Shown: positions 41,951 to 52,657, counted from the first letter of the stretch. The stretch is DNA of 64,000 nucleotides from OLB7 sp966250335 (GCA_966250335.1 CBINGZ010000028.1:1-64000); one strand, 5' to 3'. Numbers and translations are program-made. The notes: generated by a model not told the origin, from the sequence alone.

Positions 41951-42903
41951 CACGATATTCCATTCGCATCGCGATCGTTGCGGCGGTTCTGGCGACCCTC
42001 CCGATCTGCGCCGGCTCCCTGCGCGCGCAGGCCGATACGGCGCATGCCGGGAACGGCGCCTCCGACACCACGCTGAACGTCCTGATCGTGACGGCCCATC
42101 CGGACGATGAGACGGCGTTCGCCGGGGCGGTCTACAACATCACCCATCATCTCGGCGGCAATGTCGATCTGGCGCTCGTCACCAACGGCGAGGGGGGCTA
42201 CAAATACTCCACGTTCGCCGAGGAATACTACGGGCTGGCGCTGACCGACGAGGCGGTGGGACGTGAACATCTTCCCACGATACGGAAGCGGGAACTGATG
42301 GCCGGCGGCAGGATCATCGGCATCCGCAACTACTTCTTCATGGACCAGCAGGACAACCGCTACATGCTCGATGCGGCCGAGGTTCTGAACGGCATCTGGA
42401 ACGTTCCGCTCATCTCCGAACGGCTGAACGATATCCTGACGAAGGGGTCCTACGACTACGTCTTCGTCCACCTGCCGACCGAGGGGACGCACGGGCACCA
42501 CAAGGCCGCCACGATTCTCGCGCTCCGGGCCGTCCAGCGGCTGACGACCGTCAGAAAGCCGATCGTTCTTGCGGCGACCGGGTCGTCGAAGGGGGATACG
42601 ACCCTCCAGGCCTTCAGCGGTCTTGCGGCGTACCCGGAGACGGCCGTGTCGCGCGGAAGCTCCTCCTTCCGTTTCGATCGCACCCGCAAACTCGGGTTCA
42701 AGAACGCCCTGGACTACAAGATCGTCGTGAACTGGCTGATCGCCGAACACAAGTCGCAGGGGGTGATGCAGACCCTGATGAATCAGGGGGACTACGAGGA
42801 CTACTGGTTCTTCGACCTGAACGACCCGGCCGGTATGACGGCGACCGCCGCTCTCTTCCAGGCGCTGGGGAACGTCACATATCCCGTCAGGGAATACAAG
42901 TAA
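41947..42903 (+). CDS. Exported PIG-L family deacetylase
   Basis: 318 aa with signal peptide (IAIVAAVLATLPICAGSLRAQ). LmbE/PIG-L zinc hydrolase: LIVTAHPDDETAFAGAVYN carries the His-x-Asp-Asp motif, LVTNGEGGYK follows, and THGHHKAA supplies the distal ligand. Members deacetylate N-acetylglucosaminyl or related amides. A periplasmic location is predicted. Translationally coupled to the acyl-CoA ligase; whether they act in one pathway is unknown. Confidence 0.9.
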   Translation: MTRYSIRIAIVAAVLATLPICAGSLRAQADTAHAGNGASDTTLNVLIVTAHPDDETAFAGAVYNITHHLGGNVDLALVTNGEGGYKYSTFAEEYYGLALTDEAVGREHLPTIRKRELMAGGRIIGIRNYFFMDQQDNRYMLDAAEVLNGIWNVPLISERLNDILTKGSYDYVFVHLPTEGTHGHHKAATILALRAVQRLTTVRKPIVLAATGSSKGDTTLQAFSGLAAYPETAVSRGSSSFRFDRTRKLGFKNALDYKIVVNWLIAEHKSQGVMQTLMNQGDYEDYWFFDLNDPAGMTATAALFQALGNVTYPVREYK

Positions 42904-42915
42904 AGGATAAGGGAG

Positions 42916-44241
<1,326 letters not shown>

Positions 44242-44289
44242 GGAGCCTCGTCCGTTCTTCGTGGAGTTCATATCCTTCCAGGCTCGACT

Positions 44290-46386
44290 ATGACGCTCAA
44301 TCCCATCGTGTCGGTTCTGTCGGCGGCCGCACTGGTTGCGGGGGCGGGAATCGTCCGTGCGCAGGGGGAGCCGGATACGACACGGATATATCGCGTTCCG
44401 GAGATTCTCGTGAAGGATCTGCGCTCTCCCGGTCCCGACGATTCGGTCGCCTCTTCCGTATCGCATATCGATGTGGGAGCCGAAGCCGTGGGGAACACGG
44501 GCCTGGGGCTGGCCGATGTGCTGGAAGGGGTGCCGGGACTCCAGGTCGACAACCGCTACAATTTCGCCCTGGGAGAGAGGATCTCCATGCGCGGGTTCGG
44601 CGCGCGAGCGCAGTTCGGCGTCCGCGGGGTAAGGGTCATCGCCGACGGAATCTCCGCCACCTTCGCCGACGGACAGAACGGACTCGAATTCATAGATCCC
44701 TCCACGATAGAATCGGCCGAGGTGCTGCGCGGTCCCGCCTCGTCCCTCTACGGCAACGCGTCGGGAGGGGTGATCCTGCTTCGGACCTTCGCCCCCTCCG
44801 CCGGCCCCTTCGCCCAGCGGTTCCGGGCGCTGGCCGGCGACAACGGACTGCTGCGACTCGAAAGCGGAAGCAGCGGCACGATCGGAGATATATCGTACCA
44901 GCTCAGAGGTTCGCAGCTCGACTACGACGGCTACCGTCCCCATGCCTCGGCGCGCAACAGGAACGTCCAGGCGCAACTGGGACGCCGCTTCGACGGCGGC
45001 GAGCTGAACGTGCGTGGCGGCTATCTCGATTTCACGGCAGAGAACCCCGGCGCCCTCTCCCGCGCCATGCTCGAGGCCAGCAGGTTCCAGGCCGTGGCCG
45101 GAAATGTCCGCCAGAAGACGGGGAAGAGCGGAAGCCAGGGAGACCTGGGGGCGACGCTCCGTCTGGCTGAAGATTCCACGCTGGTCGAGGTGACCGGGGA
45201 GATGCATCTTCGCGAGATCGAGAACCCCATTCCCGGCAGGATTATCGATCTCTCCAGAACCGCGGCCGCGCTGCGGGGCGTCGTTCACTCTGCCGTATCG
45301 CTTTTCGATGCTCCGCTCATGTGGTCCGCGGGCTTCGATCTGGACGCGCAGTTCGACGACCGCCGCAACTCCCTCAATCTGGACGGAGAGCGGGGAGAAG
45401 TGACCTTGAACCAGAAGGAGCGGGTGATCGGCGCCGGAGCGTTCCTCACGGGCGCGGTCTCGCCGATCGCCGGCGTGCGGGCAATGGGGGGAATCCGCTA
45501 CGACGGGACCGCCTTCCGCGCCGACGACAGACTCGTGACCCCGGCCGACCCCGACGATTCGGGCGACCGGCGGATGGCGTCGTGGAGCCCGTCGTTCGGC
45601 CTCCTCTGGACCCCCGACAGCTCCGTGGCCCTCTTCGGCAACGTCTCCACCGCCTTCGAGACCCCGACGACCTCGGAGCTGGCGAACAGGCCGAGCGGCG
45701 CCGGCGGGTTCAACCCCGAACTGGAGCCGCAGCGGGCGCTCTCGTTCGAGATCGGTGGACGCGGCGAACTCTTCGATGAGCTCGGCTGGTCGCTGGCGCT
45801 CTACACCGCCCGGATCAGGAACGAGCTTGTATCGTTTCAGGTGCCCGGTTCTCCGGGACGCGATTTCTATCGTAATGCGGCATCAAGCTCCCACAACGGA
45901 GTCGAGGCCTCCCTCTCGGCCTCGCCGGTCGGCGGCATGAGGTTCTCCCTCTCCTACGCCTATACCGACGCGCGGTTCGACGAGTACGGGGCGGAGGGGG
46001 CCGATTTCTCCGGCAACCGTCTCCCGGGCGTCTCTCCCCAGAGAGTGAGCGGGCGGTTGTCGTACCTGGCAGCCTTCGGACTCTTTGGAAGTCTGAGCGG
46101 CAGGTACGTTTCCGAGACGACGGTCGACGACGCGAACTCCGAGAGCTCCCCCGGCTACACGGTGCTCGATCTCCGGCTCATCTGGCAGGAGGGGATCGAG
46201 ATCCCGGTCGGCGGCGACTGGAGGATAAGAATGGTCCCCTTCGCCGGCGTCGACAATCTTCTCGATACCGACTACAACACGGCGATCACGATCAACGCCT
46301 TCGGCGGGCGGTACTACGAACCGGGACCGGAACGATCGATCCACGGCGGCGTGGAGCTCTCGCTGGCCGAGGCCGCCGGACAGTAA
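44290..46386 (+). CDS. TonB-dependent outer-membrane receptor
   Basis: 698 aa. Signal peptide (VSVLSAAALVAGAGIVRAQ), plug domain about 35-165 (LADVLEGVPGLQVDNRYNFA, ERISMRGFGARAQFGVRGVR, IESAEVLRGPASSLYGNASG), 22-strand-type barrel thereafter, with TonB-receptor landmarks PSFGLLWTPDSSVALFGNVS, FETPTTSELANRP and VDNLLDTDYNTAITINAFGG. No carboxypeptidase-like N-terminal domain, so it is of the siderophore/vitamin type rather than SusC. No binding-protein or ABC genes adjoin it, so the ligand is unknown. Confidence 0.95.
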   Translation: MTLNPIVSVLSAAALVAGAGIVRAQGEPDTTRIYRVPEILVKDLRSPGPDDSVASSVSHIDVGAEAVGNTGLGLADVLEGVPGLQVDNRYNFALGERISMRGFGARAQFGVRGVRVIADGISATFADGQNGLEFIDPSTIESAEVLRGPASSLYGNASGGVILLRTFAPSAGPFAQRFRALAGDNGLLRLESGSSGTIGDISYQLRGSQLDYDGYRPHASARNRNVQAQLGRRFDGGELNVRGGYLDFTAENPGALSRAMLEASRFQAVAGNVRQKTGKSGSQGDLGATLRLAEDSTLVEVTGEMHLREIENPIPGRIIDLSRTAAALRGVVHSAVSLFDAPLMWSAGFDLDAQFDDRRNSLNLDGERGEVTLNQKERVIGAGAFLTGAVSPIAGVRAMGGIRYDGTAFRADDRLVTPADPDDSGDRRMASWSPSFGLLWTPDSSVALFGNVSTAFETPTTSELANRPSGAGGFNPELEPQRALSFEIGGRGELFDELGWSLALYTARIRNELVSFQVPGSPGRDFYRNAASSSHNGVEASLSASPVGGMRFSLSYAYTDARFDEYGAEGADFSGNRLPGVSPQRVSGRLSYLAAFGLFGSLSGRYVSETTVDDANSESSPGYTVLDLRLIWQEGIEIPVGGDWRIRMVPFAGVDNLLDTDYNTAITINAFGGRYYEPGPERSIHGGVELSLAEAAGQ

Positions 46387-46459
46387 CCGGCAGAATCATA
46401 TCGCAATCATACAGCAGTCGAAACAAGGTTCAGACGATACATCTTTTCGGAGAACAGCG

Positions 46460-47479
46460 ATGGAACAGACGATCCGGCCGATGGAACTCGGCGACATCTT
46501 CAACAGAACTTTTCAACTGATCGGCAGAACAGCCGTACGGGCGCTCACGATCGGCGTGATCGCGCTGGTGCCGGTGGCGATTATCTACGGGTGGGCGCTG
46601 CAGCATTCGCTGGAGCATTTCGCTCAGTTCATGCGGGATATCACGCTCCTGGAGGGGCAGCAGCCTACGTCGGAGCAGATGTGGAACATGCTGAGTCCGA
46701 TGATGGCCGATTTCCCGTTGATAGCTCTCAGCTCGTTCGCGTTCATGGTCGGAAACGTCGTTGCGATGATTGCCGTTATATCGGTCGTCAGCGCCGAGAT
46801 GGTGGGAGAGGAGCTTACGTGGAAGCAGGCGCTGGGCGAAACCGTCAGAGGGAAGATGTGGCGCGGGCTGGGGGTACAGCTTCTTCAGCTCCTTGTCTAT
46901 GGGATCATCGGAGCCGTATGCTACGTTCCCTTTATCGTTGTCATGGTAGGGGTGAGCATGAACGCGCAGGACGGATCAGGCGTGGCCGTGGTGTTTCTGG
47001 CCCTTATGCTTTTCATGATGCTTCTGTTCGGCGCCATCGCCTTCTTCTTCATCCGCTGGCTCTACACCATGCAGGCGATCGCCTGGGAGGATGCCGGGGT
47101 GATAGAGGCATTCAAGCGGAGCTGGGAGCTTGTGAAGGGGAGATGGTGGAGAACCGCGATCTTCTATCTGGCGTTGCTCATTGTCTCAACCTTCGCTCTG
47201 TCGCTGATCACGACGCCGGTTCAGATCTTCTCCATGTGGGGGTTCTTCGAGGCGATCATGGATATGCAGTCGAGCATGGGGGAGCGGCCCGATCCTTCGA
47301 TCTTCTTCGAGGCATTCTCCCGGATGGGAACGGGGCTCACGATCATCATGGCGTTGAGTTCGGTGCTCGGCCTGATGATCCATCCCCATTACGTCACCGT
47401 CATGTACTTCGACGCCCGCGCCAGAAACGGCGAGTTCGAGGAGGAGAACGACGGGGATTATGTGAACTACATGGAGTGA
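46460..47479 (+). CDS. Polytopic membrane protein (GPDPase membrane-domain-like)
   Basis: 339 aa with about six hydrophobic segments (ALTIGVIALVPVAIIYGWAL, IALSSFAFMVGNVVAMIAVI, LLQLLVYGIIGAVCYVPFIV, VVFLALMLFMMLLFGAIAFF, TAIFYLALLIVSTFALSLIT and a final one). N-terminus IRPMELGDIFNRTFQLIGR is typical of bacterial proteins carrying the membrane part of glycerophosphodiester phosphodiesterase without its catalytic half. Function unknown. GGAGA before the ATG. The next gene starts 60 bp downstream. Confidence 0.78.
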   Translation: MEQTIRPMELGDIFNRTFQLIGRTAVRALTIGVIALVPVAIIYGWALQHSLEHFAQFMRDITLLEGQQPTSEQMWNMLSPMMADFPLIALSSFAFMVGNVVAMIAVISVVSAEMVGEELTWKQALGETVRGKMWRGLGVQLLQLLVYGIIGAVCYVPFIVVMVGVSMNAQDGSGVAVVFLALMLFMMLLFGAIAFFFIRWLYTMQAIAWEDAGVIEAFKRSWELVKGRWWRTAIFYLALLIVSTFALSLITTPVQIFSMWGFFEAIMDMQSSMGERPDPSIFFEAFSRMGTGLTIIMALSSVLGLMIHPHYVTVMYFDARARNGEFEEENDGDYVNYME

Positions 47480-47539
47480 TCGGGCCGCCGCCGTTGTTCG
47501 GTATCGACGAAGCCGAACATTGATGAATATCGAACCATT

Positions 47540-48604
47540 ATGAATCAACGGAACGACCTCCTTGATCCGAAAGACGGGCCGGACGAACAGGGGATCTATA
47601 ACGACGACCCGTTCTATTTCACCGGGACATGGGAGCTGAAGGGACGGAACCCTGTCGCCGCCGCGTTCTTCGGGATGCTTGGCGTCGGCCTGGTGTACAT
47701 GGCCGGGCAGCTCGCGCTCATGCTCCCTCCGATGCTCTCCAAACTGGCCGATCGGGCCGGCGATCTTGCCTCCGACAACCCCGCCGCCGTCGACTCGATG
47801 ATGGGGGATATGGTCGGGGAGATTCGGATCATTCTGGTGATCTCCCAGTTCCTCTTCATGCTCGCGCCGGTGATATGGCTCGTGAAGCGATGGCATACAC
47901 GGGAGGCGTGGGATTATATCCGATTGAAGAACTTCCGTCCGCTGGAGGTTCTGCTCGCCGTGCTGATCACCGTGCTGCTGCTGCCGACGAGCAGCTATAT
48001 CCTGAGCCTGATCACCCGTTCGCTCGACGTCCCCGACAGCATCACAAGGATGGGTGAAGAGATCTTCACGGCGCATTCCCCCGGCGAGTTCATCTGGCTC
48101 GTTTTCGTCGTCGCCGTCACCCCGGCGATCTGCGAGGAGATCCTCTTCCGGGGCTACGTGCAGCGGACGATGGAGCGGGGGATGGGGAGGAAGGCGATCT
48201 TCGTCGCGGGGATCGCCTTCGGGCTCTTCCATTTCAGCCCGTTCGGCCTTGCGGTGCTGGCGGTCATGGGGATCGTACTGGGATATTTCTATCATCGCAG
48301 CCGCAGTCTCTACCCGTCGATGGCGGCTCATTTCACCAACAACTTCCTGGCGACCCTGTTTCTCTACCAGCAGCCCGTGGTCGAGGGAGTGAACCTTGCG
48401 TCGGATGAATCTGTTCCGCTCTCATGGGTCCTGGCGACCTTCCCGGTTGCCGTGGCGCTCCTCTTCCTCTATCGCAGAATCACGCGCGATCGGAATCTCA
48501 TGGAGCCGGCCGGACCGCCGGAGGAACCGTTCGTCGCACCGCACGACCCCGATGCGCCGATGATCCCGAAACGGCAGGGACCCGGTGAAAGCCTATTCCC
48601 GTGA
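47540..48604 (+). CDS. CPBP-family intramembrane metalloprotease
   Basis: 354 aa. Multi-spanning protein with the CPBP/ABI signature: AICEEILFRGYVQRTMERG (EExxxR), AFGLFHFSPFGLAVLAVMG (His), and AAHFTNNFLATLF (His-x3-Asn). These Glu/His residues form the intramembrane zinc site. It probably processes membrane-anchored substrates. The C-terminal tail is Pro-rich and soluble. The stop codon directly abuts the tRNA-like remnant. Confidence 0.92.
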   Translation: MNQRNDLLDPKDGPDEQGIYNDDPFYFTGTWELKGRNPVAAAFFGMLGVGLVYMAGQLALMLPPMLSKLADRAGDLASDNPAAVDSMMGDMVGEIRIILVISQFLFMLAPVIWLVKRWHTREAWDYIRLKNFRPLEVLLAVLITVLLLPTSSYILSLITRSLDVPDSITRMGEEIFTAHSPGEFIWLVFVVAVTPAICEEILFRGYVQRTMERGMGRKAIFVAGIAFGLFHFSPFGLAVLAVMGIVLGYFYHRSRSLYPSMAAHFTNNFLATLFLYQQPVVEGVNLASDESVPLSWVLATFPVAVALLFLYRRITRDRNLMEPAGPPEEPFVAPHDPDAPMIPKRQGPGESLFP

Positions 48605-48656
48605 GTGCTCCCTGCCGGACTCGAACCTGCGACCCACTGATGAAAAGTCGGATGCC
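48605..48656 (-). pseudogene. tRNA 3'-half remnant (tRNA-Lys-like)
   Basis: Read on the minus strand, this holds a variable-loop and T-arm sequence GGGTCGCAGGTTCGAGTCC and an acceptor-like AGGGAGCA, preceded by an anticodon-arm-like CATCCGACTTTTCATCAG. It resembles a tRNA-Lys 3' half from memory. It is not functional: the matching acceptor 5' strand and D-arm are missing, the T stem has an A-G mismatch, the anticodon stem has a mismatch, and the residue after the UUU is C instead of a purine. Lies between the CPBP gene and gnd. Confidence 0.65.
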
Positions 48657-48712
48657 GTAGGCGAGGAACTCACGCGGCGTGATACTGACGAACATCTTGA
48701 CAGGAAGCAGAT

Positions 48713-49624
48713 ATGGAACTCGGTATGATAGGTCTCGGACGGATGGGAGCGTTCATGTCCGAACGGCTCCTGGGGGGCGGACATCGTGTGGTCGGTTACG
48801 ATAGAAGTCCCGATGCCGCGGCCCGCCTTGTCGCCGCAGGAGGGGAGAAGGCCGATTCGCTCAGGTCTCTTGTCGACGCGCTCGCCGCGCCGCGCCTCCT
48901 CTGGATCATGGTCCCGGCCGGCGCTCCGGTGGATGAGACGATCGAGGAGCTTCGTCCGCTCCTCTCGCCGGGCGACTCCATCGTGGATGGAGGGAATTCG
49001 AACTATCGAGACACGATGCGTCGCGGGGACTCCCTCGGCGCCGACGGAATCGACTATATCGACTGCGGGACGAGCGGCGGCGTCTGGGGATTGAGCGAGG
49101 GATACAGCCTGATGATCGGCGGAGACGAAGCGGCGGTCGAGCGGCTCCGCCCGATCTTCGAAACCCTTGCTCCCGCGCCCGACCGCGGCTGGGGACGTGT
49201 AGGCCCCGGAGGATCGGGGCATTTCGTCAAGATGATCCACAACGGCATAGAGTACGGCATGATGCAGGCGTATGCGGAAGGCTTCTCGATCATGCACCAC
49301 AAGAAGGAGTTCGGGCTCGACCCCCACGCGATCGCCGAGATCTGGCGGCACGGCTCGGTGGTCCGTTCCTGGCTGCTCGATCTGACGGCGCGGGCTCTGG
49401 AAGGGGATTCGAATCTGGCCGACGTGACCCCGTTCGTCTCCGACTCCGGAGAGGGACGGTGGACGGTGGCCGAGGCGATCGATCTCGACGTCCCCGCTCC
49501 CGTCATCACCCTTGCGCTCCTCCAGCGTCTCCGCTCCCGCGACGCCGAATCGTATACCGATCGACTTCTCGCCGTGATGCGCGAGCAGTTCGGCGGTCAT
49601 GCAGTCAGGCGGGGGGAGGCATGA
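48713..49624 (+). CDS. gnd: 6-phosphogluconate dehydrogenase, short (GndA/YqeC-like) form
   Basis: 303 aa. Rossmann start MELGMIGLGRMGAFMSERLL, then WIMVPAGAPVDETIEEL, CGTSGGVWGLSEGYSLMIGG and the catalytic Lys/Asn segment GHFVKMIHNGIEYGMMQAYA (about 180-199). The short form of about 300 residues, often NAD-linked, lacks the second helical half of the 470-aa enzyme. It decarboxylates 6-phosphogluconate to ribulose-5-phosphate. AGGAAG precedes the ATG. Overlaps zwf by 4 bp; first gene of gnd-zwf-pgl. Confidence 0.93.
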   Translation: MELGMIGLGRMGAFMSERLLGGGHRVVGYDRSPDAAARLVAAGGEKADSLRSLVDALAAPRLLWIMVPAGAPVDETIEELRPLLSPGDSIVDGGNSNYRDTMRRGDSLGADGIDYIDCGTSGGVWGLSEGYSLMIGGDEAAVERLRPIFETLAPAPDRGWGRVGPGGSGHFVKMIHNGIEYGMMQAYAEGFSIMHHKKEFGLDPHAIAEIWRHGSVVRSWLLDLTARALEGDSNLADVTPFVSDSGEGRWTVAEAIDLDVPAPVITLALLQRLRSRDAESYTDRLLAVMREQFGGHAVRRGEA

Positions 49625-51087
49625 GCAGGATCGGAGTCGAACCGCATCTCTTCGTGATCTTCGGCGCCACCGGCGACCTGATGCACCGCAAGCTTCTTCC
49701 GGCCCTCTACGAGCTGGTGACAGGGGGAAGGATCGTGGGACGAAGCGTCCTTCTCGGCGTCGCCCGCACTCCCATGACCGATGAGGAATTCCGCGAGCAG
49801 GCCGGGGAGACCCTCGCCGAGACGAAGCCGGAAAAAGGGGAGGAGTCGAAGAAATGGTGCGGGAAATATCTCCACTACTTCGCAATGCCGGAGGGGGACG
49901 AGGAGGAATACAAGGGGCTCGTCGCGAAGATCGAGGAGATCGAGCAGGAACATGATCTGACCGGCAACCGGGTCTACTACCTGGCGCTCCCTCCCTCGGC
50001 GTTTCCTTCCACGATAGAATCGCTGGGGCGTTCCGGTCTCAACGAAAGTCCGGGGTGGACCCGGATCGTGGTGGAGAAACCGTTCGGCCGCGACCTTGCG
50101 TCGGCCGTGAAGCTGAACAAGCTGCTGCACGAATATTTCGACGAGTCGCAGGTATATCGTATCGATCACTATCTGGGAAAGGAGACGGTCCAGAATCTGA
50201 TCGTCTTCCGATTCGCCAACCTGATGTTCGAGTCGATCTGGAACAGGGATCGGGTCCGGAGCGTGCAGATCACCGTCTCCGAGGATATCGGCATCGAGCA
50301 TCGCGCCGGCTACTACGAGACGGCCGGCGCGCTCCGCGATATGGTGCAGAACCACCTGACGCAGCTTCTCGCCCTGACCGCCATGGAGCCTCCCGTCGCC
50401 TTCAGGGCCGACGACATCCGGGAGGAGAAGGTGCAGCTCCTCCGGTCGATCGCTCCGATCGATCCGCACGAGGTCGTGCTGGGGCAGTACGAGGGGGGTG
50501 AGGCGAACGGGGAGAATGTGCCGGGCTACAGAGAGGAAAAGAAGGTCGCCCCCGATTCGACGACCGAAACGTACGCGGCGATCCGGCTGGAGATCGCGAA
50601 CTGGCGCTGGCAGGGGGTGCCGTTCTACATCCGCACGGGGAAGCGGCTGGCGCGGCGGCAGAGCCAGATCGTCGTCAACTTCAGGAAGCCGCCGGTCTCC
50701 CTCTTCCGTCCCTTCCAGGCCGACAACGCCCCGCTCAGCCCGAACACGCTGGTGATCACGATCCAGCCGGACGAGGGGTTCGATCTCTTCTTCGAGGTGA
50801 AGACGCCGGGGGAGTCGAGAGTGACGACCCAGAACCTCAAATTCCGATATTCCGAGGCGTTCGGCCGTCTCGCCGACGGATACCAGACCCTGCTGCTCGA
50901 TATCATCCTCGGCGATCAGACCCTCTTCGTCCGCGCCGACGAGGTGGAGGCGTCGTGGACGCTCTACATGCCCCTTCTGGAGAACCGTCCCGAGCCGATC
51001 CCCTATCCCGCCGGCTCCTGGGGACCGAAGGAGGCGGAGGGGCTCATCATCGCCACCGACGACCGCTGGTGGGTACAGACCTCATGA
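49621..51087 (+). CDS. zwf: Glucose-6-phosphate 1-dehydrogenase
   Basis: 488 aa from ATG 49621, standard length. Coenzyme site FVIFGATGDLMHRKLLPALY, EKPFGRDLASAVKLN, and the active-site RIDHYLGKETVQNLIVFRFA with catalytic His. It oxidises glucose-6-phosphate to 6-phosphogluconolactone. Starts within the gnd stop and ends within the pgl start (ATGA in both cases), so the three oxidative pentose phosphate enzymes are made in stoichiometric coupling. Confidence 0.97.
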   Translation: MSRIGVEPHLFVIFGATGDLMHRKLLPALYELVTGGRIVGRSVLLGVARTPMTDEEFREQAGETLAETKPEKGEESKKWCGKYLHYFAMPEGDEEEYKGLVAKIEEIEQEHDLTGNRVYYLALPPSAFPSTIESLGRSGLNESPGWTRIVVEKPFGRDLASAVKLNKLLHEYFDESQVYRIDHYLGKETVQNLIVFRFANLMFESIWNRDRVRSVQITVSEDIGIEHRAGYYETAGALRDMVQNHLTQLLALTAMEPPVAFRADDIREEKVQLLRSIAPIDPHEVVLGQYEGGEANGENVPGYREEKKVAPDSTTETYAAIRLEIANWRWQGVPFYIRTGKRLARRQSQIVVNFRKPPVSLFRPFQADNAPLSPNTLVITIQPDEGFDLFFEVKTPGESRVTTQNLKFRYSEAFGRLADGYQTLLLDIILGDQTLFVRADEVEASWTLYMPLLENRPEPIPYPAGSWGPKEAEGLIIATDDRWWVQTS

Positions 51088-51815
51088 ACGGCCGTCGCAT
51101 CCGTCGGTTCCAGGATGCCGCTCGGCTTGCTGCGGGGGCTGCCGAGGAGATCGTCCGGCTGATCGGCGCGACCGACGGGAAGTTCTCCGTGGCGCTGGCC
51201 GGGGGAGAAACGCCGCGCGCTCTCTACGCTCTTCTTGCCGGTGAATATCGTGAATCGATTGAGTGGGGCCGAATAGAGCTTTTCTGGGGGGATGAACGCT
51301 TCGTCCCTCGTTCGTCCCCATCCAGCAATTACTTCATGGTCCGCGAGACGTTGATCGATCGTGTTGCGATTCCTTCGGAACATCTCCATCCGGTCCCCGT
51401 CGATCTTCCCGACCCCGCCTCGGCCGCCCGCGAGTACGATGCGCTCCTCCGTTCCCGGTTTCCCGATATCGACCGGACGTTCGATCTGACGATTCTCGGT
51501 CTCGGCGAGGATGGACATACGGCATCTCTCTTCCCCGGCGGCCCGGAGCTGGAGATCCGCGACCGATATGCCGTGGCCTCCGTCGCGCCGGTCGAGCCGA
51601 GGGATCGTGTGACGCTGACCCTTCCCGCGCTGAACGGTTCCCGCAATGTGATATTTCTTGCAGCCGGAAATCGAAAGCGAACGATCCTCACCGAAATCCT
51701 TGGCGACAACCGTCAGGGCGCCGGTTCCGACCCCCTGAAATATCCCGCAGCGATGATCCGCCCCGACCGTCCCGTTCAATGGTTCGTCGACGCCGAAGCA
51801 TACCCCGACGAATAA
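51084..51815 (+). CDS. pgl: 6-phosphogluconolactonase
   Basis: 243 aa, DevB/SOL type. FSVALAGGETPRALYALLA, IELFWGDERFVPRSSPSSNY, FDLTILGLGEDGHTASLFPG and the closing VQWFVDAEA are family blocks. It hydrolyses 6-phosphogluconolactone, completing the oxidative branch encoded with zwf and gnd. Confidence 0.96.
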   Translation: MNGRRIRRFQDAARLAAGAAEEIVRLIGATDGKFSVALAGGETPRALYALLAGEYRESIEWGRIELFWGDERFVPRSSPSSNYFMVRETLIDRVAIPSEHLHPVPVDLPDPASAAREYDALLRSRFPDIDRTFDLTILGLGEDGHTASLFPGGPELEIRDRYAVASVAPVEPRDRVTLTLPALNGSRNVIFLAAGNRKRTILTEILGDNRQGAGSDPLKYPAAMIRPDRPVQWFVDAEAYPDE

Positions 51816-51883
51816 GGTGCTGGTAGTCGATGCATGGCGGCGGTCGCCGATATATATATATCAAGACGCGATAATGCTGTCGA

Positions 51884-51990
51884 GAGCTTGCAAGCTCGCA
51901 GCACATCTTAAAGAAAACAACATCGCGTGTTGCTACAAATCGGTGCTCCCTTCGGGAGCCTGACCGATAGGGTGGATCTATGCCGATCCA
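51884..51990. repeat. Hairpin-rich intergenic element, candidate dispersed palindromic repeat (REP/MITE-like)
   Basis: Four symmetrical structures in a row in the pgl-comEA gap (51816-52110, otherwise empty). A 14-base palindrome GAGCTTGCAAGCTC (51884-51897). CAACA/TGTTG around TCGCG (51918-51932). A two-tier hairpin ATCGGT-GCTCCC/GGGAGC-CTG-ACCGAT (51939-51968). TGGATC/GATCCA around TATGCC (51973-51990). The A-rich TTAAAGAAAACAAC and GTTGCTACAAAT between them are unlike the surrounding DNA. CTACAAA next to a GCTCC hairpin recalls scattered repeats I associate with many Bacteroidota and related genomes; that is memory, not a search. It could also be a structured RNA. Confidence 0.55.
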
Positions 51991-52110
51991 TTCCCCACAA
52001 ATCTCTTGCCCTCGGCTTTCTGCCGCGCTATCTTCTTCCGCGCTTCCGAATGCGCAATTGTTTCACGACCACCACCAGCAACACCCTGCTACGGCAGAGA
52101 GAGGTATTCC

Positions 52111-52650
52111 ATGAGTATGCTATCGCGTTTCGAAACGCGCCTGGGGCTCACGCGCAGCGATGTGACCGTCGCGCTTCTCGTCGCCGGGGCCGCGCTTACC
52201 GGCTTCGTTTTCACTACATTCTTCGACGACCGGGATCGATCGGAGAAGATCAGGCATGATCTCCTCTTCCTTGAACGTCGCCACGACTCGATAGCGGCCC
52301 ACAGGACGGCCGCCCGGACCGCGAGCCTCGACAGCTCGCTTGCGCGTCCCGATTCGATCCGTGCGTGGGAGCCGCTGACCGCCGTCGACGTGGCGCGCGA
52401 CTCGGCGGCGCGGGCCGCGGAACCTCGTCCCGGCTCCGCGAAAAAAAGCCTCCCCGATGCTCCCGTCGACCTCAACACCGCCTCAAGGGAGGCGTTGATG
52501 GAACTGCCGGGGATCGGCGAGAAGACGGCCGACGCGATCATTGCGCTCCGCGCCAGATCACGCTTCAGACGGGCGGAGGATCTGATGAACGTCAAGGGGA
52601 TCGGGCAGAAGAAGTTCGAGAAGATCAAACAGTATATCGTAGTGAAATAG
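52111..52650 (+). CDS. ComEA-like helix-hairpin-helix protein
   Basis: 179 aa from ATG 52111, with AGAGAGAGG upstream. One N-terminal transmembrane helix (VTVALLVAGAALTGFVFTTFF, about 19-38 overall), a helical charged linker (about 42-115), and a C-terminal ComEA HhH pair: PVDLNTASREALMELPGIGE, KTADAIIALRARSRFRRAED and NVKGIGQKKFEKIKQYI. Membrane-anchored DNA-binding protein of the type that receives incoming DNA in natural transformation; no other competence gene lies here. Followed after 7 bp by rsmD. Confidence 0.88.
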   Translation: MSMLSRFETRLGLTRSDVTVALLVAGAALTGFVFTTFFDDRDRSEKIRHDLLFLERRHDSIAAHRTAARTASLDSSLARPDSIRAWEPLTAVDVARDSAARAAEPRPGSAKKSLPDAPVDLNTASREALMELPGIGEKTADAIIALRARSRFRRAEDLMNVKGIGQKKFEKIKQYIVVK

Positions 52651-52657
52651 AATCGCA

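Noticed and set aside
48605..48690. A functional tRNA gene
   Set aside because: No D-arm, no acceptor 5' strand, mismatched T and anticodon stems, and a pyrimidine after the anticodon.
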